Assembly: GCF_001949145.1 (NCBI RefSeq)
Contig: NW_019091356.1
Span: forward strand, 799,660-863,659
DNA length: 64,000 nucleotides
Direction of reading: 5' to 3'
Origin: Acanthaster planci
Taxonomy: Eukaryota; Echinodermata; Asteroidea; Valvatida; Acanthasteridae
Part shown: positions 11,120 through 24,000 of the stretch, one piece after another
Numbering within the stretch: position 1 is the first letter of the stretch
Layout of the letters: each line of letters starts with the position of its first letter
Made by a program: the position numbers and the translations under genes
The notes under the pieces: generated by a model
Database searches by the model: none
The model's input: only the letters and a program-made list of their open reading frames with translations
What the model was told of the DNA's origin: nothing

Positions 11120-13820
11120 CCTGGAACTTTTTAGGCAAATATCTTTCGACGGGGCATTGAAAGCACTTTTGAACTTACTTTATAACAAGAGACCAATTTC
11201 CAGGGAGAAACCGAAGGTTTAACTTCCTCCAAAGCACATTTATAAATGGGAGACAGTTATGCCCAATTTATTGACTACATTTTTATTGTAGGTTCACTAA
11301 CAGTTCTTTTCAAAAATAAACAAAATCTTCACTTGTCCTGAACAACTTATTATTGGAGACACTGAAGTTCCAGCGTTTGTATTTGATTGTTGTAAATAAA
11401 TTACAGCCAAAAAAATGAACATTCAGAGTGGTGATGGTTTATTGCAACCTGCTGTCCAGGTCCGAGTTTCTGCTGACAGAGCGGTATTAACCAATTTGTC
11501 CTTGGATAAAAAATGCGTCAGTGCCTTGAGAAATTGATCGAAAATAGTATGGATTCTCAGTAGTTCAGTGTCACACCCATCTCTTCCAATTCTCTAAATC
11601 CAAGCAAACATACACCAAGCAGAAACCACTAGATCATTTGCTAAGCAATCTTTATTCTGTTCAAATGGCAATAAAATTTACTATATATATCTTTCGTCAA
11701 GTCACTGCCTGAGCAGTAAAGATATTTACAGAATATAAAAAATAATAAACCCTCAAATTTCATACAATTAGACCAATACAAATCATACGACTCCCTGTAC
11801 AAATTTACCCAGGAAGTCACAATGATGGGAACAGATTTGAGAAAACACAAATCGATTTTGGCAACTAAGCTCTAGGATTCCAAGGTGCTCAGCTGCATGA
11901 TTTCATGAAAAAAAAAATCAAAACCCATCCATGTTATTCTGTCCTGTAACAAAAATTCACTCTGACTGCAGCACTCGATGAACAGGCTGCCTTAGTTTTT
12001 GGTCATGTATAAAAATGCTCCCGAGAAGGTATTACTTAGAGGTTCACTTCATGTATAATGATATGAGGGCATTATGAAATTTCATGATGTTTATGTTGAA
12101 CTTTGCTCTGTCGTGCTGTTGGCTCATGGTGCGTACAAACAATACAATTTGAAGGTTAAGGACTTTCCGGCGATATCAGTTTACTGACTGTCCAGTTCAA
12201 CATGGATGGAGCTAGATAAACTTTACTGAGCTCCAGCAAGTACAAAACATGGTATAAACAGGAAAGAAAAGAAAACCAGTACAGTCAGAGTTTGATTTCT
12301 TGGACTCATTCACTGATGCATGACTTCAAAGATGTCCTCATTTCAAATACAGCATATCAGCCATTAACCAAAGAAGGCCATGTAAACGAAGGGACAGGAA
12401 TCCAATTCAGGACATCCTTGATTGAAAGCTGTGCACAGAACTAATTGAAGTCATTGTAAAAAATAAGATGAATGAAATAAAAAAGCAAACAAACATAAGG
12501 AGTCCTTGATTTACAGCAGATAAATATGTGAGGTCATCTACAAGCAGTACACTGACCCGGCCAGTGCACACGACCTGTTGTTGCAAACAGCACCCCGAGG
12601 AAGACACAGTGTGCTCAAAAGGCAGAATTACAGTATGAAATATCACACAAATACTGTGCAAATAACTCCGAGTCAAACAGCTTGAAGTGTTTGACAATGT
12701 ACCTCGTTTCTTCAAACAATCAGGTTTGCCATCAAAGATAATCCAGAGTCTGTGTAAGTTTACGGTAGAAAAAGCCAAGTGCAATGAGATAACTCAGTAA
12801 GAATTGTTACTCGGTCTTTGTGTTGGTTTTATACAGTACTGTTGTCATTTCACAACCCAGGCATACCCCTCCCCATTGCCAATTTCATTTTGTTTTTTTA
12901 TTGGCCATGATCTGAAAGTCAGAAGACCCCCCTAAAGGGCATAAATCACGGAAAGGTCTTATTTGATGTGTACAGTTAAGGACAAAACAAAGAGATTAAA
13001 TGGCGTCACAATCCTCTGCCTGAACAATGATTTCCTGAACCCCCCCCCCGCAAATAATCCTGGATCTGCCCCTGCACCCCAAGCTCTCTGATCCTACTCA
13101 GCTGAACCACTTCCTGCCGGGTGCCTTTTCCAAATGCAGTGCCTAAATATGCGCGATTTTTCAATATTTTCAGTTTACAAAAATCTTCAAAAATTCTTAC
13201 CTTTTTTTTTTCCCCGACTGCCTAATCCCCAACGAGTGACTGTCTGGTGGCTACTCTAATCTGACAGACAACATCTATTGATGCCCAAATATTTCAGCCA
13301 GGCCTGCCACCTTGTAAAAGGAGTCAGAATTTTGTGGTATTATACAAGTTTCTTTTGTTCCCGAAACTGGCACAGTGCACTGCTGACTTTTTTTCAAAAT
13401 GAGCTAGATTAGCATGCAGCAGTACTGTATTGCTCATCCCTGGAGCACTTTTGTCCCCGGTGGTAATCCGCTGGCACTGAATCCCACAAACAGTGGTGTA
13501 ATCTTTCAAAACAATGACAGATTTCCTCCGCCATTGACAACTGAAAAAATGTTGGCAATTCCCAGCGGCTTGGTCTTTTGTTCCAAATACTTTTTTGTTA
13601 CAAGGCTCAGCTCTTTTGTCCGATTTTGGCTATGCTACAAACCCAAGGTACCTGAAACCAAGTTCCCCAGCAGCACATGGTCAAGGCCTAACACAAAGTA
13701 AGCCCCACTTCCATCCATGAACTGTACAAAGTGATAAATCAATCTTCTGACCCCCCATTGTCCTTCCATTGTATCCAACAGTTTCAACGATCAAAGATGC
13801 AGAAAATCAAATTTTGAATA
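11120..13820. other. Convergent 3' space between GATAD1 and SLC25 copy A
   Basis: Contains the GATAD1 3'UTR up to about 11400 and the 3'UTR of the minus-strand carrier. TTTATT (complement of AATAAA) at 11651-11656 and near 12897 could end that transcript. Bases about 13095-13390 match 17217-17510 and are a diverged copy of the TTAA element there. No protein gene is supported. Confidence 0.5.
13095..13390 (+). repeat. Diverged copy of the TTAA-flanked element at 17221
   Basis: Colinear with 17217-17510: CCACTTCCTGCCGGGTG, then TCAAAAATTC, ACTGTCTGGTGGCTACT, ATCTGACAGACAA and ATTTCAGCCAGGCCTGC blocks. The left TTAA has become TGAA and the right end cannot be found, so this copy is truncated or decayed. 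Confidence 0.7.
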
Positions 13821-16800
13821 CTATATCTGTGATATGATGGCCTCATTGCGTTTGTGGAAGAACGCTTTGCCAAGCTCGTATGTACTGATCATCAGTGCAC
13901 AAGCTGGGGTGACCTTGGCAATGCGAGGAAAAATACCTGGATTAACACAAAACAAAACACAAAATCATGTTTAAACACAGAGAAATAGGCCAGCACAATT
14001 TTACCAAAACTTAACATTGCTATTTTACTGTACAATACTGACTTTGGAAAAAAAAAAGCTTCCATTCAGTTGTCAATGCCACAATTTATGCTCAGAATAA
14101 ATGTCATTTCTGCAGTTGCTTTTAAAAGCCTACAACAACAAACAACATTGAAACCTCCATCATCTGAAAGCTCACTCACTTTTCTAATGACATGCTGGAC
14201 CATAAATGTACAATCCCAACCGATTTTTGTTTTGAACTGCATGGTTTATGAAGTCCGTTTAACAGTGATTGCTAGAAATTCTTTCAAGTCTCACTCACCA
14301 GCAAAAAGGCCTCGGAGGCCCCTCTCAGCATACAGTCTCTGCATGATGTTCCAGGTGGATGTGGCTCGGTAATTGCCGTCTTTTTCTTGTTAAAGACAAA
14401 TTTGGCAGGAAGGAATTTTCATTAGTAAACAAAACTAACTTCATCGTGCAATAAAAATGTAATTAAAAAATAAAATTTAATTTATTCAATAAGGCGACCC
14501 TCAAAATGGACAGAGCACATGCATGTAGCTCTAGAAGGATTACTGGTATTGATGTACTCATGCTGGCCGATAATCAACCATGGCCTGTGCTGCTAATAAA
14601 CAGACATCAGTCAAGCAATGTGGGACTTGTCACTTGACACTTCTTGGCAACCGCGGTGAAGGAAACTGATACCGAAGCACGATTTTTTTAATGCCGACTT
14701 ACACAAAGGAATTTTTGTGGTTTTATGGAGAAGGAACCAAGAAAAACATGCCAATTTATACAAAATGACGACTTATAAATGCTGACTTAGAAATGAAATT
14801 TTCAATGGAAATGCATTACAGACGATCGGGGCTTTTGTCAAAAGGCCGACTTAGACGATATGAGTTACGCGATGCCGACTTGGTTGGAGTTTACATTTAT
14901 AAAAAACATGAAGAAGTGCATAGATTAGAAGTGCAAGTTAGATTAAAAAAGATTACTTACTGGTATTAAACATAGCTTCTCCAAGTTCTATCTGTCGGTG
15001 TGTCTTAACAACATCAAAGGGATTGGTCAGGACAGCTGCAAGCTGAAACAAAGGGGCAACAAACCTAAACTGGCTTGTCTTAACAGCCTATCCTATTAAA
15101 AAACCGGGAGTCGACTCTTTGCTAGGATAAGGAGGGTAAGGGAATTATTTCATTCAAATTGAAGATGTTAATTCTAGAAAAACATTCTTTTAACATGAAA
15201 TACAAAAAAAAACAATCTTAACCGTTTAATAATTTTTGAAATGGTTTACAAAGCGTGAGTCTTACAATGCCGGACACTGCACCAGAGAAAAATGCTGCCG
15301 GAAAGGTTGGTTCTCGTCGGTTGTATTTCAGACATGCCCTGGTCTTCATGAACTCGTAGTTAGCCCACAAGATCACTGACAAAGATGATGTAAGTTGTAG
15401 GGTTAACAACTGCTCATGGGTCTTCAATGGCATTGAATTTGCAATACCTACAATTACACATCACAAGTTCAAATACTTAACAGCCTTTTTATACATAAAT
15501 GTCTACATGTTGTGATTAAAACACGACTGCTTGCAGCTTGAAGCATTGAAGTCGTGACCTCTTCAGACCATCGCAAGACAATCACAAGACCACAAAAGAC
15601 CAACACAAGGCCTCCAATCTGAATTCAAGTTTCAAGCTAATCAAGTGAAACGCGACAAAAGTATTCCTTTATCATTGTTCACCCCGTTACTTGTGACTGA
15701 TCTTGTGTCTGGTGTGAAAAAGGTCTTCTGATGGTCTTGACTACAACACTGTTCACCATAACCAACAAGAATCTTACTTGAGAATGGAACATCCCTGAGA
15801 AGTGTGGGACCCAGACCCCGCCACAGCGACAACCAGCCTTCGTCCTGTACTGCTGTCTTAATGCAGCCGACTATCTCGTTGTAGGTCAGTGGTTTTGACT
15901 GCATCTTGGTCCGTACCAGCTCCAATGGGGAAATCACAGTCACTGCAAAAACTGGAGGGCCAATAACTTTGTCATAGAATGGGCCATTGGGAAATCACAA
16001 TCACTGCAAAAAACTGCAGGGCCAATAGTTTTGTCATAGAATGGACCACGGGGAAATCACAGTCACTGCAAAAACTGAAGGGCCCATATTTTTGCCCATA
16101 GTATGGGCCATGGGGAAATCATAATCACTGCAAAAACTGCAGGGCCAATAGTTTTCCCATAGAATGGGCCATGGAAAAGTCACAGTCAATTCAAAAACTG
16201 TAGGGTCAATAGTTTTGCCACAGAATGGACCACAGGGAAATCACACGCACTACAACAACAGAAGGGCCAATAGTTTTGCCACAGAATGTGACAATACTGA
16301 GTACAGTCACAAATTCAGAGTATGAATAAAAATGAACGTTCAAAGGCTTAGGATTAAGGGGCTGATTTCATTTACTTGGCTATGGATAAGAATTAAACTT
16401 GTGTAGATAATAAGAAATGCATGTAGCTGCTAACTGACGGCTGTTTGGCTTACCTCTGGCTATACCACCACTAGCCATTGGTATCAGCAAGCTAGACTTG
16501 CCAAACTGGTAACCCATCAATTCTTTCAGCTGGTCGTAGCTTGTGTAGTACAGGACTGTGGCTGGTACTGCCATGAGCCTAAGAATGTACATAGAATTTT
16601 CAGAATCACTGAGATCGGGAGACAGCACATGTGGGACACAAGCTTGAGCACATAAGGAGTGAAATATTGATGTTTTATTTTCATTTGAATGTGTACAAAT
16701 CACACAAGGTCTTTTTGTGGATGCCAGGCATACAGAGAGTGTTCAAATTTGCCTTGAAGTGTATAAATTCACAATTGGCAATGTTCCATGCTTTCACATG

Positions 16801-18972
16801 TAATTTTACAACAGGGTGTTGAAAACATCCAAACACCTCCTGGCTGAAACCTTGGTAGCAATGCAGTTCAACTTCAAATGTCTGAATACAACAAAGATAA
16901 ACCAGTGTCTTACAGAGTCGGAGGAAGTCCACTCCACAGCTTAGCGATTCCCTCATTCTTTGCTATTTTAAACAAGGCATCCTGACAGGATAAACAATAA
17001 AAACAGACGATTTTTTACCATGATGGCATACTGTGCACACCTGAATTCTTGACATTCAATCAGTTAACCAATATGCCACATTCTTTATTCTTCAACAACA
17101 CTGGGATACCAGGCCTGACTTCAAGAGAAGTTCAGAGGGTCTAGGGCTAGACCTTGCTCTTTCACAGTTTACTTTACTTCCCTGCAAATGCTCAACTAGG
17201 TGGAGTTGAACTAGGGTTAACCACTTGCTGCCGGGTGGTTTGAAAAATGCAGTGCACACAAATGGGACATTTTCCAGATTTTCAGTTTTCAAAATTCTTC
17301 AAAAATTCATCATTTCAATTAATGGACATTGACACCCACGCGAATAACTGTCTGGTGGCTACTTTAATCTGACAGACAAAATCTATTGAGGCCCAAGCAT
17401 TTCAGCCAGGCCTGCAGCCTTGTAAAAAGAGCACAGATTGTGCGGTGCTATGTAACTTTCTTTTGTTCGCAAACCTGGCTCAGTGCGCTGCTGGCCTCTT
17501 TTCGATAGGTGCCAGATTTGGGAGACCCCGGCCACCCACATAAAGAATACGTGTTCAGTACCGGCAACCCTGGCGGCAAGTGGTTAACCTTGGGTTAACT
17601 AGGGTTAAACAACTAACTTGGTGAAGTTGAACTAGGGTTGACTACAGGTTAACTAGGGTTAAACTACAAACTGTGTAAAGTTGAACTAGGGTCCTCCTCC
17701 ATGGGTTAACTAGTGTTAAATAATGAACTAAGTAAAGTTGAGCTAGAGTTTAAAAAGGGCTTACTAGGATTAAACAATGTTTGGTGATGGAGATAACGTA
17801 CCAAAGTTCCATTGAATTGGCCAGGTCTTTTATACCATGGAGCAACTGTCATGTTCATCGGTTCTTTTCCATTGATACACGTGCAGAGATGATCCATCAA
17901 ACCATTGCAGTACAAGAAACACTGACCTATTGGCAACGTTAAAGAGATAGGCACAGGTAAATGTATCAGAAAGTATGCTTTTGAGCAACATATAAATTGT
18001 AGAAATTTACTTGTTTTCTGTGATCAAGTCCAAGTTACCTAAAATTGAAGGTCACTGGTAAGTAATCTTAGAAAATCTTGAATTAGCATAAGTTGGTCTG
18101 AAATTGGAGAATCTTGCTGACAGTGCACTCTGAGAGTTGTAAAAGGAAAATATGCAAAGCAAGAACATAAAACTAGTCTGGAGCTACAAGGCAAATCACA
18201 TGTCAGCGCAAAACAATGTAATGGACTCAGAGTTACAAATTATCTGCCTGGATGGATTTGATGAAGGTCTCCGTTGAAACACTTTTAGGTCTCTGCAGCA
18301 TCCACGACATGCCTAGGACTTTGAACAGAGCAACAACCAACTGCAGTACAGTGTGTATGAGTGTTGGCCGATACTCACCACTGGCAATGGGTTTTATCTG
18401 GCTTTGCAGTCGGATCTTCACAACATCCAAGGGAGTCACTAATAAAATACACAAATGGGGAATAAATCAACAAACCAAACTCAGAACATTTCACAGCAAA
18501 AGATGGAAACCAACTTATAATAAATGAACATTAAGTACCATGGTAAAACCATGGTACATTTATACAAGGGTTAACACATGCACACATAAATTTCTTCCCA
18601 GACTACTATCCCAATGCCATAGTCAAGAGAGTCATCCCTCTTTGCAGGCAGATGCAGACGAGGGCCTACCCGGCATTCCCTCCAGTGACACCCTCGGCAT
18701 AGCCTATGGATGGTGGTAGGCATGCTTGTTAGGACTGCTTTTCACTCTAATTGTAGATCTTAGATTTGCTTACTGAATAATGCAGTCAGAAAAGCCCCAG
18801 TTCCGGACGATATCATCTGTTGGACGGGCGTAAGCGGAGGCAGCGGTGAGGGTCCAGTGGCTAGCATGGCAGGCCTACCACCATGACTGCCCGCATCATC
18901 ATTACTTCCACTAACACGGGCAGCAACTACGGAGTTCGATGGCCCCACATGCCCATCGTTGGGTAGCGGCAT
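13821..18972 (-). CDS. SLC25A39/40: Mitochondrial carrier, SLC25A39/40 type, copy A (10 exons)
   Basis: Inner-membrane carrier; the vertebrate members import glutathione into mitochondria (family knowledge). Exons: 18972-18774, 18438-18379, 17926-17802, 16981-16914, 16578-16454, 15951-15778, 15375-15266, 15042-14961, 14379-14299, 13936-13821. Phases agree and the product is 379 residues. The three carrier signatures are seen as PLDVVK (69-74), PLELVR and PFDVVK. The matrix loop keeps a cysteine-rich block: C89, C93, C101 and C103 within [15 protein letters not shown]. In human SLC25A39 the equivalent cysteines bind an iron-sulphur cluster that controls protein stability (family knowledge). 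The ATG at 18972 is the first after an in-frame stop. The exon 9 acceptor is ambiguous between 14379 and 14385, both in frame and two codons apart. Exon 6 adjoins an unusual repeat array in intron 5. Confidence 0.95.
15530..15760. repeat. Dispersed repeat copy in SLC25 copy A intron
   Basis: ACAAAAGTATTCCTTTATCATTGTTCACCCC and GACTACAACACTG-type blocks (quoted in parts) recur in the same order at about 29290-29490. Part of the unit is rich in CACAAG/CTTGTG words. The family is unnamed and non-coding. Confidence 0.6.
15931..16290. repeat. 61-bp tandem array containing copies of the exon 6 splice acceptor
   Basis: About six units of 60-63 bp starting at 15931, 15991, 16053, 16115, about 16176 and about 16237. 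The first unit overlaps the start of exon 6 (exon begins at 15951 on the minus strand) and includes its acceptor. Later units in intron 5 repeat the same acceptor context and about 20 bases of exon sequence (minus-strand motif TTTTTGCAGTGACTGTGATT with substitutions). The array therefore grew from the intron-exon boundary. Confidence 0.85.
17221..17583. mobile_element. TTAA-flanked inverted-repeat element (piggyBac-like MITE)
   Basis: Flanked by TTAA at 17217-17220 and 17584-17587. Ends are CCACTTGCTGCC and, inverted, CCACTTGCCGCC (11 of 12 identical). About 363 bp with no transposase. It sits inside a TTAA-rich minisatellite (17190-17220 and 17584-17790), so it looks inserted into that array. 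A relative lies at 13095-13390. Confidence 0.75.
17584..17790. repeat. Degenerate minisatellite (GTTAACTAGGGTTAAA units)
   Basis: Three to four imperfect units of roughly 55-60 bp built from GGTTAACTAGGGTTAAAC and AAAGTTGAACTAGGGT. The same words occur at 17190-17220 left of the TTAA element, so the element interrupts the array. Confidence 0.75.
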
Positions 18973-21052
18973 AATGGCTCTGAAAAGAGCCTTGTAAGGC
19001 CAGTAAAACGCTCACTCTTCAGAGGTCTAGTCTAGCATCGGTGTGAGATACTGTATTTTGGCCATTCGAGTGTTTAAAACTTTGAAGATTCCGAGTTACA
19101 CAAGGTCAAATGTGCACGGACCGACCCAATATACATTAACGACACGCGCTAGCGACACGCAAATGGTCTGATAAAGTGCGCCACCTTGTGGCGGGGTATT
19201 ACACAAAAAAATCATTTTACAAAACTTCATTGACTTCACGTATTGATAGCACATTCGTTGGCTTTGCAATTTATTCAATCCCAATTTTTGAAAAATGGGT
19301 GGTTATTTTATCATATTTTACAATGAAACTTTTGAAAACTTAGCAACTCTATTAACGATTTCACCAACTGAAGATCCGTTGTTAGAAGTTTAGTACACCA
19401 GAATCATGATACTGGAATTTCCTTAACTTTTTTTGTTAAATTTTGTTTATTAAATGAAACTTCAATGTACTTGGCCGTTTATCATTATTCCAAGTGGGAT
19501 AACTGTTATAATAAGTAGGTCCTCAAATATAAATATCAATAATGGAAAAAACTGAAAAAATTTACGAAATGTGCAATTGACTTTAGCTGGTTGAACTACC
19601 AAATCAATTTAAAATAATCGTCCCTTGTTTATTGCAAAAAAAAAAAGAAAAAAAATTACTAAGTCATAAACACATTCTGAAAAATTCAATTTTGAACAAC
19701 TTTAACATCAAAATTACTGTTTTGTCTTACTGTTCGGAAAGGTGGACCGTCATGCACGAACAAATGATAGTTTCCTAATATTTTAAAACAATTGGAAGAA
19801 ACTTGTTACAAACTAACAAATCCTCTGAACAAATTTAAACTTCAAGAGCATGAAACCCACGCTTGAAAGATGTTAAACATACACACTACACTTCATTTTC
19901 CAAAGTAAGTCCAGCTCACTTAACATATATACACATAAGCAAACTGCAAGTTGGTACTTCATTTTTCTCAACCATGTACAACTTTTGTAGTAAAGTATAA
20001 GAAGACGAAATGTGTAAGTTACAAATTCAAAAATCTGAGTCAACAAAGTGCAGCATAGAGTACAGCTACTTACTGGCTACTGAAAGCTGTTAACGTTCAG
20101 CTATGAGACATTTTGGAAAAAAAGGAAGATGTCTATTATTGTGCGACATTGAATTTCACTGTCAAGTAGGTAGAAATATTCCAAGTGAGATATTTTACTA
20201 ACTGGCATCCAACTACTATATTGGTTGTGAATAAATTCTCCTCACAAGTGTTTTTAATTCCGTGGAATTTTGCATGTGATCATTAATGCCCTTTTTAATC
20301 TAATGGTAAATTGTGCTTATTTGACAGACTGTTACACTTTACTCTCAAAGTCAGCGAATGATTCAAACTGTGAATTAATTCACACAGAACATCTGCCACG
20401 ACAATGCCCAAACACATTTGTATCAGAACATCACAGAAAATTCTGAAGTTTCAACAAGTTTAATACTCCTCAGATTTTGACAACATGCACAAACAGTCCA
20501 GAGCTGTATTGCAATTTTACACTGCTTGTGACATTAAATGCATGTACACAATCACATTGCTTATACCACAAACACACTTACAATATGCATCCTCAACTCT
20601 GGAAAAGCAATGACATCAGTAGAGAAATGTTATGGAAGTATAAAAACTTGAAAAGCTTATAAACAGCTAAATATCCACAAATAACTGCAATCAGCTAAGA
20701 AATTACAAAATTAGGTACAAATTTCCTCTCTGCTGTCTTGCAGAAGTAACAATGCACTGCTCTTAGTCCATACAGGTCATAACACTGAACATCGCCAAAA
20801 TGGGTGAAATTTCAAAGTACCTAAGTCAGGGTCAATTGACAGATGCAGCAGTGAACTTTCAAATCCTTGACCCTGCCATTTTTTGGTTTCTCCTGAACTA
20901 TCATGTTATTTTAGCAATGCCACTCCTCAATAAAGAGTTATTGTGCGTATTCAAATACTCTGGTTCAACCTTTGGAAGTTCCATCTCTTTTCCTCCTTGG
21001 AACTTTGAATGCTTCCTCGGGTGGCGATTGGATAGCCATTGTTGCCATGGTT
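18973..21052. other. Space between the two tandem carriers
   Basis: Holds the promoter side of copy A (right of 18972) and the 3'UTR of copy B (left of 21053). It is AT-rich, and no further gene or RNA is recognised. The open frames here have no family resemblance. Confidence 0.45.
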
Positions 21053-24000
21053 TCAGTAACCCTTTTCCAAGTTGTACTTCTGGAAGAGTGAGATAACGCA
21101 CTCATAGGTTGTGATGAGTATAGCACTGGATGGCGCTCCCTTGCAGATGCGAGGGACGGTACCTGTACAAACCAAGACCAATCAAGCAATATCAATGTTA
21201 CATAGCGCTGACTGAAAGAACGAAGCTCTTCAGAGTGATGACAAACTTCTGATTGAATGCTCAAATATTCAACTTTTCTCTTTCTTTCTGAAACACTTAA
21301 AACAGAACATGGGTACCACTCATAACCCACACCTTTTCAATTTATTTTTTTGAACACAAAATATATCAATTATTCCATACCATTTTCTTGAGAAGCACCC
21401 ACAACTTTCTGATCAATAAATTAATTTGTTCATGACTCGGCAGCTAACTTTGTGGCTGAATTAAGGAGTAGGAAGACACAAAAATGTGGCCACAGAAGGA
21501 AGAGATTTGGCAACTTACCTGCAAACAAGCCTTTCATTCCTGCTTCAGCAAAGATAGCTCTCATGATGGCCAAGCTACTGGTCTTGCACCGTGGCATGAC
21601 TGGATGAACAGACAACAAAAAGGAATCATCAAGTTTTCTTATTAAACCATCTAATTACATCAAAGGAAACTTTCCAAATGTTCCATTATGCAATGAGCAA
21701 ATAGTTTCGCTGAAGAAGTACGGTATTTGTTCATCATCTCAAGGCTGTTTCAAGCCACTGGTGTAAAACAAGTTTCAAAGCACTCCAAAATACGCTAGAG
21801 ATGTCCACAATAAGCACAAACTTCAGATTTTTACTCACAAAGAAAACAAAGTCCAAACACACAAGAAACTCACCGGTGGAGCCCGGATTTTTCCCGATGG
21901 TGATCTGCTTCTGCGTTTTGACAACATCAAAAGGTGTTGACACCACTGCAGCCAGCTAAATGAAGGAAAACATGTGCCTATAAATAAGCTTTTCTTATAT
22001 TTTACTTACTAAATATTAGGCATCTGTGACTTGTCAGTTGTTTAAAAATCTTCTAAATTTATATATCATTTAGTGTGATTGGTCAAGAAGTCTGCTTTTT
22101 GCATAAACGTCACTAATGAAAAAGAAAATTTAATATTGTCACAGGCGTTTCAAGAACAAACAGTTTGAATAACTTGCAAAACTTATTCAAAGAAAGCTGA
22201 AATTAAGAGAAAAAAATAACAACTGGGTACATGTTAACTTACAACTCCTGATGCAGCACCAGCCCAGAATGTCATAGCCACCGTTGGATCACTGACGTTA
22301 GATATCTTGCACATCTCGGCTTTCAGCAGCTCATAATGAGTCCAGTATAGCACTGTTGAGTAGCCAAAAATAAGAAATCATAAAAATCAGTTTAGAATTC
22401 AATAGCAACCAATTTAATTCCAGTTCCTCATCAATACTTTTGTGTTGGTATAATGCAATCTAATAGAAAATAGACATGGAAATGAAAAGAAAAGGTTCCC
22501 TTTCAATGTTCGTTATTTGCTTCACTTAGAACCTTGCGGATTATAACGTTTGTAGGTTGTACAAAGCACGGTCACTGAGGAATTAGTTTAGGAGGATTTT
22601 TACCTGCATACATGACATCACGGCTTAGCATGGGGCCCAGACCCCTCCACAGGGATGACAGTCCATCATTCATAATGGCTCGACGAAGGCAACACATCAG
22701 CTGGGCATACGATGTTGGCTCGGCCTGCATCTTGGTCCGAATCATCTCTATTGGGCTGACAGTTGTCACAGAAACAGCTAATGTACAAAAAGGAAAACAT
22801 TTCCTTTTTTACATGAAAATATAAAAAAACAGATAATGCACATTAAACAAACAGCAACAAATGCAATGATGATTGATGCACATAGAATGACACCAGCTGC
22901 AAATATCTTGTAAATTTCTTTGAATCCTTTAAGCTGGGAAGATCACATAGTTTTTTATTGTGCCTTAAAGACGATATTTTAACTGCCTTTTGTAAACTAT
23001 TTAGATGTAAATCACACAAAAGAATAATCATAGACTCTAGCAACCTTATTTGTATTTCAAGCAGGTTATTAAACCTGTTATGAGATTGCAACCAACCTCT
23101 TGCTGTGCCGCTGGCAGACAGCGTGATGAGAAAGCTGTTCTTGTCTGTGTGTCCTTTCTGAAATCCCATCACTGACTTCAGTTTCTCATAGACCGAAAAA
23201 TAGATCACATTGGATGGGACGCGCATCAAGCTACAAGGCAACCATACAAGACACGAAATGTGACAGTTTCAGCTACTCAAAATAATGCAGTTAGACTTCA
23301 AAAGCTCACAAGACAATACGATTCTCAGTTATTAGAATCTACAATAACAAAAACCCTAAATTAGAAAAAAAAATTAACTTACAGTGCCGGGGTCAGGCCA
23401 CTCCACAGTCTGCAAAAGCCTTCACTGCGCACAATCTTCACAAAGGCATCCTAATGGAGAAGAACAAATTCTGAGTTTTAAGTTGAATGAGAAGAACATA
23501 CAAAAAACAGCAAACATAAATGTTTGTGTCATGCATAGGTTTTAACATAAGGAGTTAGCTGATGACATTTAACAAATTATTCTGCGTCATTTTTTGTTCA
23601 TGATTAAGCATTATTTAGCCAGGAATTAGATTTATGCTATATAACTTAATATGCAATGTATCGGTAATTTGTGACATCAAAATAAAATTGATATATTGAG
23701 CGCTTACCAGTGTTCCACTGAATCTATAGGCTGATGTAGAGCTTGGGCAGATGATGTGGGAATGTGAGTGAGTTGCTGGAATACAAGTATAACTTCTGTA
23801 GGGAACAAGGCTGAGGGCTGAGTGGGGATGACTGCTAAAGACCGGACGAAAAGACCCTGCAAAAATCATCATAAAAGAAAAATTGGTAAGAGAGCTATGG
23901 GTCGCCATCAAGGAAAAAAGCAACATGAAAAATAACAAACAAACTTAGATTATTTATTTTGTTTTATTGTTCATGTTGTCTTTTTGCCCAGATGGCCGCC

